Positions 1 through 10,628 of a stretch of 64,000 nucleotides of DNA are shown piece after piece (positions within the stretch are counted from its first letter, which is position 1; each line of letters begins with the position of its first letter). The DNA comes from Actinocatenispora thailandica. GTDB lineage: Bacteria > Actinomycetota > Actinomycetes > Mycobacteriales > Micromonosporaceae. Location of the stretch: the NCBI RefSeq assembly GCF_016865425.1, contig NZ_AP023355.1:1300198-1364197 (forward strand), in the 5' to 3' direction. The notes under the pieces are model-generated. The model was given only the letters and a program-made list of their open reading frames with translations, had not been told where the DNA came from and made no database searches. The position numbers and the translations under genes are program-made.

Positions 1-1
1 C

Positions 2-88
2 GCGGTGAACCACCTCACCCAGCTGGACCAGGCTGTCCTCGCGCTGGCCCGCCCGCTCGGCGCCCGCATCGCGGACGGCTCGCACTGA
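2..88 (+). CDS. C-terminal end of an unidentified protein (partial)
   Basis: The window opens inside a reading frame that ends at the TGA at 86-88. Only 28 residues are visible, ending LGARIADGSH, which is too little to assign a family. The frame is open to the window edge and has codon use like its surroundings. It converges on the MFS fragment that ends at position 96. Confidence 0.4.
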   Translation, partial: AVNHLTQLDQAVLALARPLGARIADGSH

Positions 89-95
89 CCGCCGG

Positions 96-296
96 TCAGC
101 CACCGGTGACGGGGCGGGGGTTCATCCGGAACGCGACCACGGCGGCGGCCGCGAGCAGCACCACCGAGGCCACGAACGGGATCTGCCAGCTGCCGGTCAG
201 TTGCTCGACGAAGCCGAACGCGGCCGGGGACAGGATGCCCGCGACCCCGAACCCGGTGTTCATCATGCCGCTGGCGCCCGACGCTGCCCCAATCCA
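96..296 (-). pseudogene. MFS transporter remnant (last two membrane segments only)
   Basis: Read on the minus strand, this 66-residue stretch has the hallmark of transmembrane helix 11 of major facilitator transporters (GAASGASGMMNTG followed by GILSPAAFGF), then TGSWQIPF and a final hydrophobic helix, ending NPRPVTGG. An in-frame TAG lies immediately upstream at 297-299, and no MFS-like sequence can be read beyond it in any frame. It is therefore the tail of a transporter whose first ten helices are gone, and it has no start signal of its own. The boundary near 297 looks like a deletion or rearrangement junction. Confidence 0.6.
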
Positions 297-389
297 CTAG
301 GGGTTCGCTGTGCGGCTGCCGGCCGTCGGTTAAGAGGCCGCTGCACGATGCCGGTAGCGGTCCGCCGTGCGGCGAGGTAAGGTGCCGGC

Positions 390-443
390 ATGTACTTCGC
401 TCAGCAGACGACGACGCCGGTGACCCGGCGCCCTCGATGCTGA
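390..443 (+). CDS. Threonine-codon leader peptide of the thrS-type attenuator
   Basis: A 17-codon frame starts at ATG 390, preceded by an AGGTAAGG-like ribosome binding site. It encodes MYFAQQTTTPVTRRPRC, with three consecutive ACG threonine codons and a fourth Thr two residues later. It ends 20 bases before a strong hairpin (464-490) and 90 bases before a threonyl-tRNA synthetase gene. Classical ribosome-mediated attenuation leaders carry runs of codons for the regulated amino acid. Here a ribosome stalled at the Thr codons would be expected to alter folding of the downstream hairpin and allow transcription into the synthetase gene. A 6-bp hairpin (439-444 with 450-455) sits over the stop codon. 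The attenuation role is inferred. Confidence 0.7.
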   Translation: MYFAQQTTTPVTRRPRC

Positions 444-463
444 GCTGATCTCAGCCAACGACC

Positions 464-490
464 ACGGCCCCGGGCGAGCCCCGGGGCCGT
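464..490 (+). terminator. Attenuator hairpin before the ThrRS gene
   Basis: A perfect 11-bp GC-rich stem pairs 464-474 with 480-490 around a 5-base loop, followed by a modestly T-containing tail (CGTCGTGTCG). It sits between the threonine-rich leader peptide and the synthetase start, as expected for an attenuator. It lacks a long U tract, which is common in actinobacterial terminators. Confidence 0.65.
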
Positions 491-533
491 CGTCGTGTCG
501 GTGCGGGGTGGCCCCGGGTGGAAGGGAACCCCG

Positions 534-1784
534 ATGTCCATCGAATCCTGCGCACCCGCTGCCGCCGACGCCGAAGCCGGCGGGAGCCCCGACCACCGGC
601 GGCTCGGCCGGGAACTCGATCTGTTCGCGACCGACCCGCTGGTGGGCTCCGGCCTGCCGCTGTGGCTGCCGGACGGCGCGATCATCCGGTACGAGCTGGA
701 GAAGCTCGCCGCCGAGTCCGCCGCGGCCGACGGCTGCCGCCGGGTGTACACCCCGGTGCTGGCGAAGCGCGAGCTGTACGAGCGATCCGGGCACTGGGCG
801 AAGTTCGCCGAGGACATGTTCCCGCCGATGCGCGTCGGCGGCGAGGAACTGGTGCTGCGGCCGGCGAACTGCCCGCATCATGCCCTGGTGTACGCGTCGC
901 GCCAGCGCAGCGTGCGCGACCTGCCGCTGCGGCTGAGCGAACTGGCGTCGATGTTTCGCAGCGAGCTGTCCGGCGTGCTGTCCGGGCTGTCCCGGGTGCG
1001 GCAGATCAACCTGGACGACATCCACGTGTTCTGCGCGCCGGACCAGGTCGCCGACGAGATCGTGCTGGCGTTGCGGGCGATCCAGCGGGTGCATGGCAGG
1101 CTCGGTGTCGAGGTCGCCGGCTACCGGCTGTCCCGCCGCGGATCCGGCGGTGGCTACCTCGGCGACGACGCGCTCTGGTCGGCCGCGGAGGAACAACTGG
1201 CGGACGCGCTGGACCGGCTCGGACTGTCCTATCAGGACGCACCTGGTGAGGCGGCGTTCTACGGTCCGAAGATCGACGTGCAGGTCGCGGATGCGTCGGG
1301 TCGGGAGGAGAGTCTCGCGACCGTGCAGCTCGACTTCAACCAGCCGGAGCGGTTCGACCTGCGGTACGTGGGGCACGACGGTCGCCGGCACCGGCCGGTG
1401 ATGATCCACCGTGGCACCGTCGGCGCGATGGAACGGCTGGTCGCCTACCTGCTGGAGCGGCACGACGGCGCGCTGCCGACCTGGCTGTCCCCGGTGCAGG
1501 TGGCGGTGCTGCCGGTCGCCGCCGACCACCTGCCGGCCGCCGAGCGGCTGCTCGATGTCCTGCGGGACAACGGTATCCGGGCCGAGCTGGCCGACCCGCA
1601 GGACAGCCTCGGTGCCCGAGTGGCGCGGGCCCGCCAGCGCCGGGTGCCCTACCAGGCGGTCCTCGGCGCCCGGGAGGTGGCGGCCGACGCGGCGACCGTG
1701 CGTACCAGGGACGGTGCCCGCCGGCTGCTCGGCACCGGCGAGCTGGTCGCCGAGTTGCGCGCGCACCTCGACGCCCGGGACTGA
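534..1784 (+). CDS. thrS: Threonyl-tRNA synthetase, short form lacking TGS/editing domains
   Basis: This 416-residue class II synthetase charges tRNA-Thr. The catalytic core has motif 1 around YTPVLAKRELY, the zinc-binding Cys of PANCPHHA, motif 2 FRSELSGVLSGLSRVRQ followed by DDIHVF, and motif 3 with MIHRGTVGAMERL. The anticodon-binding domain starts near WLSPVQVAVLPV (residue about 320). Full-length bacterial ThrRS is about 640-690 residues; here the N-terminal TGS and Ser-editing domains are absent, so proofreading would have to come from elsewhere. ATG 534 follows GGAAGGGA. The gene lies behind a Thr-codon leader and hairpin, which suggests induction on threonine limitation. It is probably a second ThrRS beside a full-length one elsewhere. 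A role in resistance to a ThrRS inhibitor is possible, but nothing here shows it. Confidence 0.88.
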   Translation: MSIESCAPAAADAEAGGSPDHRRLGRELDLFATDPLVGSGLPLWLPDGAIIRYELEKLAAESAAADGCRRVYTPVLAKRELYERSGHWAKFAEDMFPPMRVGGEELVLRPANCPHHALVYASRQRSVRDLPLRLSELASMFRSELSGVLSGLSRVRQINLDDIHVFCAPDQVADEIVLALRAIQRVHGRLGVEVAGYRLSRRGSGGGYLGDDALWSAAEEQLADALDRLGLSYQDAPGEAAFYGPKIDVQVADASGREESLATVQLDFNQPERFDLRYVGHDGRRHRPVMIHRGTVGAMERLVAYLLERHDGALPTWLSPVQVAVLPVAADHLPAAERLLDVLRDNGIRAELADPQDSLGARVARARQRRVPYQAVLGAREVAADAATVRTRDGARRLLGTGELVAELRAHLDARD

Positions 1785-1866
1785 TTCGCAGGTCCCGGCA
1801 GCATGCCCGGCACCATCGTGCTGCCGGGACCGGTGTGCTGCCGGGCCGTCGTGCTGCCGGGGCCGC

Positions 1867-3092
1867 TCAGCCGCCGCCGGTGGGGTCGGTGACCCGGGCG
1901 AACAGTACCGGCTCGCCGCTGTGGCGGTCCCGGATCAGCATCAGGTACGGGTGGTCGAAGCGCAGCTGCCGCAGCGGCACCCTGATGCTGGTGACGGTGA
2001 CCCCGACCGCGGTCGCTGCCGCGGCCCGGGTGCCCTTCTCGGCGACCGCGAGGGTCGCGCGGTGGGCGACGAACGCCAACCTCGCCGCGTCCGGCGAGAT
2101 GCCGGTGAAGTCCGCGCCGCCGCCGAACGCGATGCCCATGCCGAGCGTGGACAGCGTGCCGGTCAGGTCCGCCGACCAGGACAGCTCCACCTTCGGCAGG
2201 GCCAGCCCGAGTCGGGTGTCGTGCAGCCCGCTGGTCAGCGCGGCCAGCGTCGCCGCGGTCGGCACGCCCCGGTCGCCGTCCGGGACCAGTGCGAGCATCT
2301 CCAGCCGCCCGCCCCGGTACGGCAACGCCACCGCCTGCCAGCCGTCCGCCGCGGCGTACCGGTACCGGCCCTCGCCGTGCAGGAAGTCGGCGCGCACCGG
2401 GCCGGCGGGGGTACGGAACGAGCCGGAGCGGGTGTCGTCGGCCTGGAACGGGTGCTCCCACCGGGCGTCCAGCGCCATCGCATCGGTCAGCACCCAGCCG
2501 GTGCCGGCCAGCTGGTCGGCGGACACGATGGCCGGGATCCGCCCGCCGGTCTGCGCCGACACCGTCTCGTTGATCGATGTGGCGCTGGTCGCCGGGTCGG
2601 CACCCAGCGGTACCCGGCGTACCCCGGCGCGGTAGCGGTGGCGAGCCGGTCCAGGTAGTCACGTCGGGTCCGCTCCCGCCGGTCGGCCCAGACCGTGTCG
2701 GAGATCCGGAGCCCGGGCGTGCCGCGCAGTGTGTCGGTGCGGCGTCGCAGGCCGGCCAGCAGCGGGTCGCCGGTGGCCGGCAGCCGCAGCACCCGGGCCA
2801 TCGCCGCCGCGGTCTGCCCGCGCGCGCCCTGGTAGGCCATGCCGAGGCCGGTCGCGGTGCTCTCCGGCGACAGCACCACGGTGCGACCGGTGGGCTGCGC
2901 GGCGAGGACGGCGAGCCCGAAGCGGGTGTCCGCGGCCGCCAGCGCGGCGGTGCCCGGTGCGCCGGTCGCGTCGACCGCACGGGCGGTACCGATGGTCAGC
3001 GGTGCCGCGACGTTCTGCCGGCCGGCGCCGGCCGCGGTACCGCCGAGCAGCAGGACGACCAGCGTGCAGCGCAGGATCCGGGTGGCGTGCAT
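1867..3092 (-). pseudogene. Secreted serpin-family protease inhibitor, interrupted by a frameshift
   Basis: Two minus-strand frames together form a serpin of about 408 residues. The N-terminal part (3092 down to about 2640) has a signal peptide (LRCTLVVLLLGGTAAG) and the serpin helix B region TVVLSPESTATGLGMAY. The C-terminal part (about 2630 to 1867) carries INETVSAQTGGRIP and the hinge of the reactive centre loop, EKGTRAAAATAVGV, followed by HPYLMLIRD and LFARVTDP. The alanine-rich hinge is typical of inhibitory serpins. The frames join cleanly if one base is missing, most simply in the C4 run at 2632-2635. Either the gene is broken or the sequence has a homopolymer error. It lies next to a secreted metalloprotease gene, though serpins normally target serine or cysteine proteases. 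Confidence 0.75.
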
Positions 3093-3184
3093 GCGTCTTG
3101 GACGCGCCGAGACCGGTGCCGGTTCCTTACCAGCTGAGCGGAACCGTGCCGTGGCGCCCCGGCGGCCGTGTCGTGCCGGCGGTC

Positions 3185-3661
3185 TCAGTTGAGCGGGTCG
3201 AGCCCGCCGCCGTCGGTGCTGCCGGCGGTCGGACCGTTGCCGTCCAGGCCGGTTCCGGTGCCGGCATCGCCGTTCGGGTCGCTGCCCAGCCCGCCGCCGC
3301 TCGGCGAGTCGGCGGACGGGCTCGGCGACGGTGGGCAGGACGACCCGTGCCGGGTGCTGTGGTGGTAGCCGCCGCGGTAGCGGGAACCCGACCCCGAGCC
3401 GGATCCGTCGTCGTCGCCGTAGTCGTGGTAGCCGGACCCCGAACCGCCCTCGTCGCCGCCGCTGACGTGGTGCGATCCACCGTGCGAGCCGCCGTGCGAG
3501 CCGCGGGCCAGGGTGATCGTGTCGGTGCTGCCGAGGCTGTAGCAGTCGCCGGCCGTGCTCGGGTCGCAGCCGGTGGCGCCGAGCAGCGTCGCGCCGGACA
3601 GCGCCGTGACGACCGCGAGACCGAGCACCCGGCGCCGGACCCGGGAGGGTGTGTGGATCAT
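3185..3661 (-). CDS. Secreted Ser/Gly/His-rich protein, function unknown
   Basis: This 158-residue protein begins with basic residues and a hydrophobic segment (LGLAVVTALSGATLLGATGC). The latter reads as a secretion signal with a possible but imperfect lipobox ending in Cys. The mature part is low complexity: GSHGGSHGGSH repeats, then Gly/Ser/Asp/Tyr-rich sequence with one SCPPSPSPS segment. I recognise no family. The His-rich repeats could bind metal, but that is only a guess. ATG 3661 is the first start before the signal peptide. It follows the snapalysin-type gene on the same strand with a 70-bp gap. Confidence 0.55.
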   Translation of the reverse strand: MIHTPSRVRRRVLGLAVVTALSGATLLGATGCDPSTAGDCYSLGSTDTITLARGSHGGSHGGSHHVSGGDEGGSGSGYHDYGDDDGSGSGSGSRYRGGYHHSTRHGSSCPPSPSPSADSPSGGGLGSDPNGDAGTGTGLDGNGPTAGSTDGGGLDPLN

Positions 3662-3731
3662 GCTGGCAGGGTAGGAGCCGGCACCAAACGCCCGGTAGGT
3701 CCGAGAAGCCGCGCCAGCTGGCCGGGTCCGG

Positions 3732-4304
3732 TCAGGCCCGCTGCCGGGCCGGGCTGCGGTCGAAGCAGCCCTGGTAGACGGCCGGCAGCCGCGCGGCGCG
3801 GAACCCGCCGGCGAAGTTCGCGTCGACCTGCGCTGCCTCCCCGGCACTCGGGTGCGTGGTCTGGCAGCCGGTCCCGGCGCTGTGCCCGCTCATCAGGATC
3901 GAGCAGTCACCGTCGTAGTTGTCCGGCAGGCCGTAGATGTGGCCGAGTTCGTGCGCCACGATGCGGGTCGGGTTGTACTCCTGCGCCTGTTGCAGGTCGA
4001 GGTACACCTCGCCGGCGCCGAGCCCCTCCGGGATCGTGTACGAGCCGCCCCCGTACCCCTCGCTGATGGTGACGTCGGCCGGGCCGCCGGCCACCAGCCG
4101 GACGTTCTGCACGCTGTCGTTCCAGATCTGTACCGCCTCGGTGATGTTGTCGGCGAGATCGGGCGCCTGGCTGGCGTCGTAGTACACGGTGGTGACGGCG
4201 TGCGGCGAGACCGCGGCGGCGGCCTGGGGTGCCGTCGCGATCGGCGCGCCGACCAGGGCGAACAGCGCCGCGGCCAGCAGCGGTACGAGACGTCGTCGCA
4301 GCAT
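3732..4304 (-). CDS. Snapalysin-type secreted zinc metalloprotease (M7)
   Basis: The 190-residue product has a signal peptide (MLRRRLVPLLAAALFALVGA, cleaved near APQAAA) and a short catalytic domain. The zinc motif is HELGHIYGLPD, the HExxHxxGxxD pattern in which two His and one Asp bind zinc. It is followed by the CSILMSG segment and Cys pairs that match snapalysins, the small neutral proteases of Streptomyces. ATG 4304 is chosen over the upstream ATG at 4382 because an AAAGGAG ribosome binding site lies directly before it and the signal peptide then starts at residue 1. Snapalysin genes are often paired with a LysR regulator; none is adjacent here. Confidence 0.85.
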   Translation of the reverse strand: MLRRRLVPLLAAALFALVGAPIATAPQAAAAVSPHAVTTVYYDASQAPDLADNITEAVQIWNDSVQNVRLVAGGPADVTISEGYGGGSYTIPEGLGAGEVYLDLQQAQEYNPTRIVAHELGHIYGLPDNYDGDCSILMSGHSAGTGCQTTHPSAGEAAQVDANFAGGFRAARLPAVYQGCFDRSPARQRA

Positions 4305-4464
4305 GGCGACTCCTTTCGTAATGAATAATCCGGACAGAACGTTATTGCGCCGATTGATCGATGAAAAGGGTAAATGCGTCATTAGGCGTGATCGCGCCCG
4401 CGCGGTACGCCCTGGTGCCCACGCTGCGCACCCGCCCGCGGCCGGCGCGTGCCGGCTCGGCCCA

Positions 4465-4470
4465 TAGAAT
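4465..4470 (+). promoter_or_regulatory. -10 box of the glycyl-tRNA synthetase gene
   Basis: TAGAAT is a near-consensus -10 hexamer about 40 bases before the GTG start at 4512. I see no clear -35 element. Its position inside the frame that could begin at ATG 4449 argues against that longer start. Confidence 0.5.
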
Positions 4471-4511
4471 CGGCGGGACTCGACGGACCCGATTCAGGTG
4501 GGACAGATCTC

Positions 4512-7478
<2,967 letters not shown>

Positions 7479-7485
7479 CGGATCC

Positions 7486-7514
7486 GTGCTCCGGCCGCCA
7501 CCCGGCCGGAGCAC
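7486..7514 (+). terminator. Terminator after glyS
   Basis: A perfect 12-bp stem pairs 7486-7497 with 7503-7514 around a 5-base loop, starting 8 bases after the glyS stop codon. It has no U tract, as is frequent in high-GC actinomycetes. Confidence 0.7.
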
Positions 7515-7525
7515 GAAGCCGCCGC

Positions 7526-7583
7526 CCCGCGCGAGTGTGGGACGGTGCGGCCGGCCCGCGCGAGTGTGGGACGGTGCGGCCGG
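7526..7583. repeat. 29-bp tandem duplication
   Basis: Two perfect copies of a 29-bp unit (beginning CCCGCGCGAGTGTGGGACGG) lie head to tail at 7526-7554 and 7555-7583, with the first bases of a third copy after them. They sit in the gap between glyS and the convergent DUF3224 gene. Confidence 0.85.
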
Positions 7584-7607
7584 CCCGCGCGCACGGACCA
7601 GTGCGGG

Positions 7608-8021
7608 TCAGCCGGGCAGCTCGTAGTCGAACCAGATCCGGTGGGTGCCGTCGGCGTCGATGGCGATGCCGCCGGAACCGGTGATGCCGGCCAGGTCACC
7701 GGTGCCGCTGCCGGGCACGATGACGAAGTAGTCGCCGGCCCGGCCGCCGTCGCCGAGCGTGGTGGCCGAATGCGCGAAGTTGACCGTGCCCGCGCGATCG
7801 CCCAGCGTGCCCTCGAACGACTCCATCGCGAGATAGGTGCCCACGCCGCGGGCCTGATCGAACGCGGCGGTGAACAGCGTCGCCGACCGCCCGCTGACCT
7901 CCCCGGTGAACTGCTTGGTCATGGTGGAGACGCCGACCGCGAGGCCGGTCCCGATGGCCGGCGTCGGGGTCAGGTCGGTCGGGTCGAACGCGGCGACGGT
8001 GAAGGTCCCTGCTGCATGCAT
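7608..8021 (-). CDS. DUF3224 domain protein
   Basis: The 137-residue protein shows the pattern of the DUF3224 family, small beta-barrel (allene-oxide-cyclase-like) proteins: FTVAAFDPTDL at the start, MTKQFTGEVSGRSA, the ESFEGTLGDRAGTVNFAH strand pair, and VPGSGTGDLAGITGSGGI. No signal peptide is visible, so it should be cytoplasmic. The biochemical role of the family is unknown. ATG 8021 lies 6 bases after a TAGGGT -10 box, so it is probably translated from a leaderless mRNA. Confidence 0.8.
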   Translation of the reverse strand: MHAAGTFTVAAFDPTDLTPTPAIGTGLAVGVSTMTKQFTGEVSGRSATLFTAAFDQARGVGTYLAMESFEGTLGDRAGTVNFAHSATTLGDGGRAGDYFVIVPGSGTGDLAGITGSGGIAIDADGTHRIWFDYELPG

Positions 8022-8027
8022 GCGGCG

Positions 8028-8033
8028 ACCCTA
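8028..8033 (-). promoter_or_regulatory. Leaderless-type -10 box for the DUF3224 gene
   Basis: TAGGGT on the minus strand lies 6 bases upstream of ATG 8021, placing the transcription start at or next to the start codon. Confidence 0.5.
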
Positions 8034-8083
8034 GCCGCCGGGTCCGACATCGGAGCCCGGCCGGCCACCGGGCGCCGGCGGCG

Positions 8084-9298
8084 TCACCGTTCGGACAGCG
8101 CCGGTACCCGGGCCAGCACGGCGCCGCGGATGCGCAGCCAGATCCGGGTGATCAGCTCCGCGAGCGGCCGGGAGAACCGGTTCTCCACCAGGACGTGCAG
8201 CGCCCACGCGATGCCACAGACGCCGGCGATGGTGACGCCGAGCACCAGGTACCGGTTGAGGCCCAGCTCGTGGTGCAGGAAGTCCAGCGAGATGAAGCCG
8301 ACGTTCTCGTGGATCAGGTAGAGCGGGTAGGTCAGTCCGGCGAGCCAGGCCACCTTCGCCGCACCGGGCACCCGCACGCCGGACACGATGGCGGCGAAGA
8401 TCCCGAAGATCGCGGTGATCACCGCGGCCACCACCCAGGGGCTGAACAGCACGTGGTAGTAGTCGGTCTGGGCGTGGAAGTAGTGGATCGCGTAGCGGCC
8501 GCACCCGGCGTAGGCGACGAGCAGCGGCGGCACGTACTTGGCGCGCCAGCCGTCCCGGGCGACCAGCGCGAAGAACATGCCGGCGACGAAGTACGGCGCC
8601 CAGGCGGGCACCAGGATCAGGTTCAGCCAGTCCGGCGCGGGGTGGTGCAGGGCGAACATCGAGATGGCGAGCCAGCCGAGGCCGAACGCGATGACCCGGT
8701 TGGTGGTGATCCCGATCCGCACGAACGCGAGGATGATCAGGTAGAAGGCCAGCTCGATGGTGAGCGTCCAGTACACGCCGTCGACGTAGTCCACGCCGTA
8801 CGCCTCGGAGGCCATCGACAGGTTCTGCAGCCACTGGCCGAACGAGACGCTGAACCGGCCGGTCGGGTCGAACGCCATGATCAGCGCGGTGAACGTGCAG
8901 GCGGTCCAGAACGCCGGGTAGAGCCGGCCGATCCGGGACGACAGGTAGCGGATCGGGGTGCGGTTCCAGGCGCTGTTGAGGATGACGAAGCCGCTGATCA
9001 CGAAGAACAGCGGGACGCCGAGGTTGCCGTAGTGGAAGATGCCGCCGGGGTCGTGGAACCCGGTGTGCGAGAACACCGGATCGGTGGTGCTGGCCCGGAA
9101 CAGGAAGTGGAACCCGAGCACCCCCAGCGCGGCGACCAGCCGGAGCAGGTCGACCTCGTGGTAGCGGCGCCGCTGGCCGAAGCCGCCGGTCGCCCGGGCC
9201 GCGGCGGCGCCGCTGGCCTGGATCGCGGCGCCGGTGGTCGCGCCGGCAGGTGTGCTGTCGGTGCCGGTACGGTCGCTGGTAGTAGTGCTGGAGCTCAT
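8084..9298 (-). CDS. Acyltransferase 3 family membrane protein
   Basis: The 404-residue protein has a 45-residue Ala/Thr-rich cytoplasmic start and then about ten hydrophobic segments typical of acyltransferase 3 (OafA/NodX-type) enzymes. These transfer acyl groups to sugars of cell-surface polymers or secreted metabolites. Family marks are YHEVDLLRLVAALGVLGFHF at the first membrane helix (usually R..LD.LR..A...V...H), VPLFFVISGFVI, and YWTLTIELAFYL. The catalytic-type His in GFHF and the Glu in IELAFY are present. The start is ATG 9298; no strong ribosome binding site is visible. It stands alone, and no polysaccharide genes are nearby to indicate the acceptor. Confidence 0.85.
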   Translation of the reverse strand: MSSSTTTSDRTGTDSTPAGATTGAAIQASGAAAARATGGFGQRRRYHEVDLLRLVAALGVLGFHFLFRASTTDPVFSHTGFHDPGGIFHYGNLGVPLFFVISGFVILNSAWNRTPIRYLSSRIGRLYPAFWTACTFTALIMAFDPTGRFSVSFGQWLQNLSMASEAYGVDYVDGVYWTLTIELAFYLIILAFVRIGITTNRVIAFGLGWLAISMFALHHPAPDWLNLILVPAWAPYFVAGMFFALVARDGWRAKYVPPLLVAYAGCGRYAIHYFHAQTDYYHVLFSPWVVAAVITAIFGIFAAIVSGVRVPGAAKVAWLAGLTYPLYLIHENVGFISLDFLHHELGLNRYLVLGVTIAGVCGIAWALHVLVENRFSRPLAELITRIWLRIRGAVLARVPALSER

Positions 9299-9559
9299 TG
9301 CGTAGTTGGTACCCAATAGACCTGAAAGGAAACTGAACGCGGTCCGGTCATGGTGCCGCTGACCAGCGCCGATGTGCCGGCAGGTCGGTAGGTGCGTGGG
9401 GTTTTTCACAGCGGTTTGTCCGGAAAAGTACCTGGTCACCCGGGCCTTGCCTGGCCGGTGCCGACCGTTCGTTAGGCTCGCCCCGGGGGCAGCGGGAACG
9501 CACCGTGTCCGCCCCGGGTGTGGCGACCGCCGCACCGTCACATCCTGTGGGGAGGATCC

Positions 9560-9967
9560 GTGTCCGAGCGCACGCTCGTACTGATCAAGCCGGACGCCGT
9601 CCGGCGCGGCCTGACCGGTGAGGTTCTCGGCCGGCTGGAGCGCAAGGGGCTGCGGATCGACGCCGCCGAGCTGCGCACCATGGACGCGGCGCTGGCGGAC
9701 GCGCACTACGCCGAGCACGTGGCGAAGCCGTTCTACCCGCCGCTGAAGGAGTTCATGACCTCCGGCCCGCTGCTCGCGCTCGTGGTGTCCGGCGACGAGG
9801 CGATCGCGGTGGTTCGCGCCCTGTCCGGCGCGACCGACGCGCGGCAGGCGGCTCCGGGCACGATCCGCGGCGACTTCGGCCTGTCCAACCGGGAGAACCT
9901 GATCCACGCCTCGGACTCGACCGCCTCGGCCGAGCGCGAGATCGCCCTCTGGTTCCCGAAGCTCTGA
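9560..9967 (+). CDS. ndk: Nucleoside diphosphate kinase
   Basis: The 135-residue protein is a complete NDK, which transfers phosphate from ATP to nucleoside diphosphates through a phospho-histidine. The active-site His lies in ENLIHASDS. The N-terminus [20 protein letters not shown] and the [19 protein letters not shown] segment are diagnostic. GTG 9560 is preceded by GGGGAGGAT. In Streptomyces ndk usually lies directly downstream of folC and DUF4233; here that block is about 49 kb away, so the gene has been separated from its usual neighbours. A hairpin follows the stop. Confidence 0.95.
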   Translation: MSERTLVLIKPDAVRRGLTGEVLGRLERKGLRIDAAELRTMDAALADAHYAEHVAKPFYPPLKEFMTSGPLLALVVSGDEAIAVVRALSGATDARQAAPGTIRGDFGLSNRENLIHASDSTASAEREIALWFPKL

Positions 9968-9969
9968 CG

Positions 9970-9992
9970 CCCGCCGGGTCGGCACCGGCGGG
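9970..9992 (+). terminator. Possible terminator after ndk
   Basis: An 8-bp perfect stem (9970-9977 with 9985-9992) with a 7-base loop follows the ndk stop by 2 bases. It is shorter than the other hairpins here and has no U tract. Confidence 0.45.
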
Positions 9993-10040
9993 TCCGGGAT
10001 CGGCCCGGCGAACCTGACATCACCTGTCAGGCCGCCGGCC

Positions 10041-10046
10041 TAGCGT
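10041..10046 (+). promoter_or_regulatory. Leaderless-type -10 box for the PPOX gene
   Basis: TAGCGT ends exactly 7 bases before ATG 10054, the spacing seen for leaderless actinobacterial mRNAs. There is no Shine-Dalgarno sequence in between. Confidence 0.55.
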
Positions 10047-10053
10047 CGGTGGC

Positions 10054-10539
10054 ATGCGATGGCAGGAATTCTCGGTACGGTGCCCGGAGCTCGCCGCGGC
10101 GGCGCGGCACCGGTTCGCCGCCGACCAGTTGGTGCTGCTCGGCACGATCCGGTCCGACGGGGCACCGCGGATCAGCCCGTGCGAGGTCGACTTCGCCGCC
10201 GGTGACCTGATGCTCGGCATGATGTGGCGCTCGCGCAAGGCACTGGACCTGCGCCGCGACCCGCGCCTGACGGTGCACAGCCTGCCGGCGGACAAGGACA
10301 ACGCCGGCGGCGACATCAAGCTGGACGGGCGGGCCGTCGAGGTGACCGACCCGGACCCGCGCGAGCGGTACTGTGCGGCGATCGAGGCGCGGATCGGCTG
10401 GCACCCGACCGGGGACTACCACCTGTTCGCGCTCGACGTCGAGCATGCCGCCACGGTGCGGTTCGGTGGCGACGAGGGCATGGTGGTCCGGCGCTGGCGG
10501 CCCGGCGGTCCGGTCGTCACCGAACACCGCGCGGGCTGA
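10054..10539 (+). CDS. Pyridoxamine 5'-phosphate oxidase-like flavin-binding protein
   Basis: The 161-residue protein has the split-barrel pattern of PPOX/FMN- or F420-binding proteins: VLLGTIRSDGAPRISPCEV for the first strands, LMLGMMWRSRKALDLRRDPR, then VHSLPADK and IKLDGRAVEVTDP. Members use a flavin to reduce small molecules or bind haem breakdown products; the substrate cannot be read from sequence. It has no signal peptide. It lies 90 bases upstream of a TetR-type regulator but is probably a separate transcript, because a palindromic operator and promoter lie between them. Confidence 0.8.
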   Translation: MRWQEFSVRCPELAAAARHRFAADQLVLLGTIRSDGAPRISPCEVDFAAGDLMLGMMWRSRKALDLRRDPRLTVHSLPADKDNAGGDIKLDGRAVEVTDPDPRERYCAAIEARIGWHPTGDYHLFALDVEHAATVRFGGDEGMVVRRWRPGGPVVTEHRAG

Positions 10540-10592
10540 CCGACACCTCCACCACCACCCGCCGCTGGTGCGGCCGGGTAGTGGTGGGTATA

Positions 10593-10618
10593 TTGATGAC
10601 TGGCTGGTCAGTCATCAA
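10593..10618 (+). promoter_or_regulatory. Palindromic operator of the TetR-type regulator
   Basis: TTGATGACTG (10593-10602) and CAGTCATCAA (10609-10618) form a perfect inverted repeat with a 6-base centre. It overlaps a possible -10 (TATATT, 10589-10594) and ends at the AAGGAGG ribosome binding site of the regulator gene. A palindrome with TGACTG half-sites in this place is what an autorepressed TetR gene normally shows. Confidence 0.7.
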
Positions 10619-10628
10619 GGAGGCGACG

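Noticed and set aside
7526-7583. Possible CRISPR array
   Set aside because: The repeat units are directly adjacent with no spacers. The other tandem repeats in the window are likewise spacer-free, and no cas genes are present.
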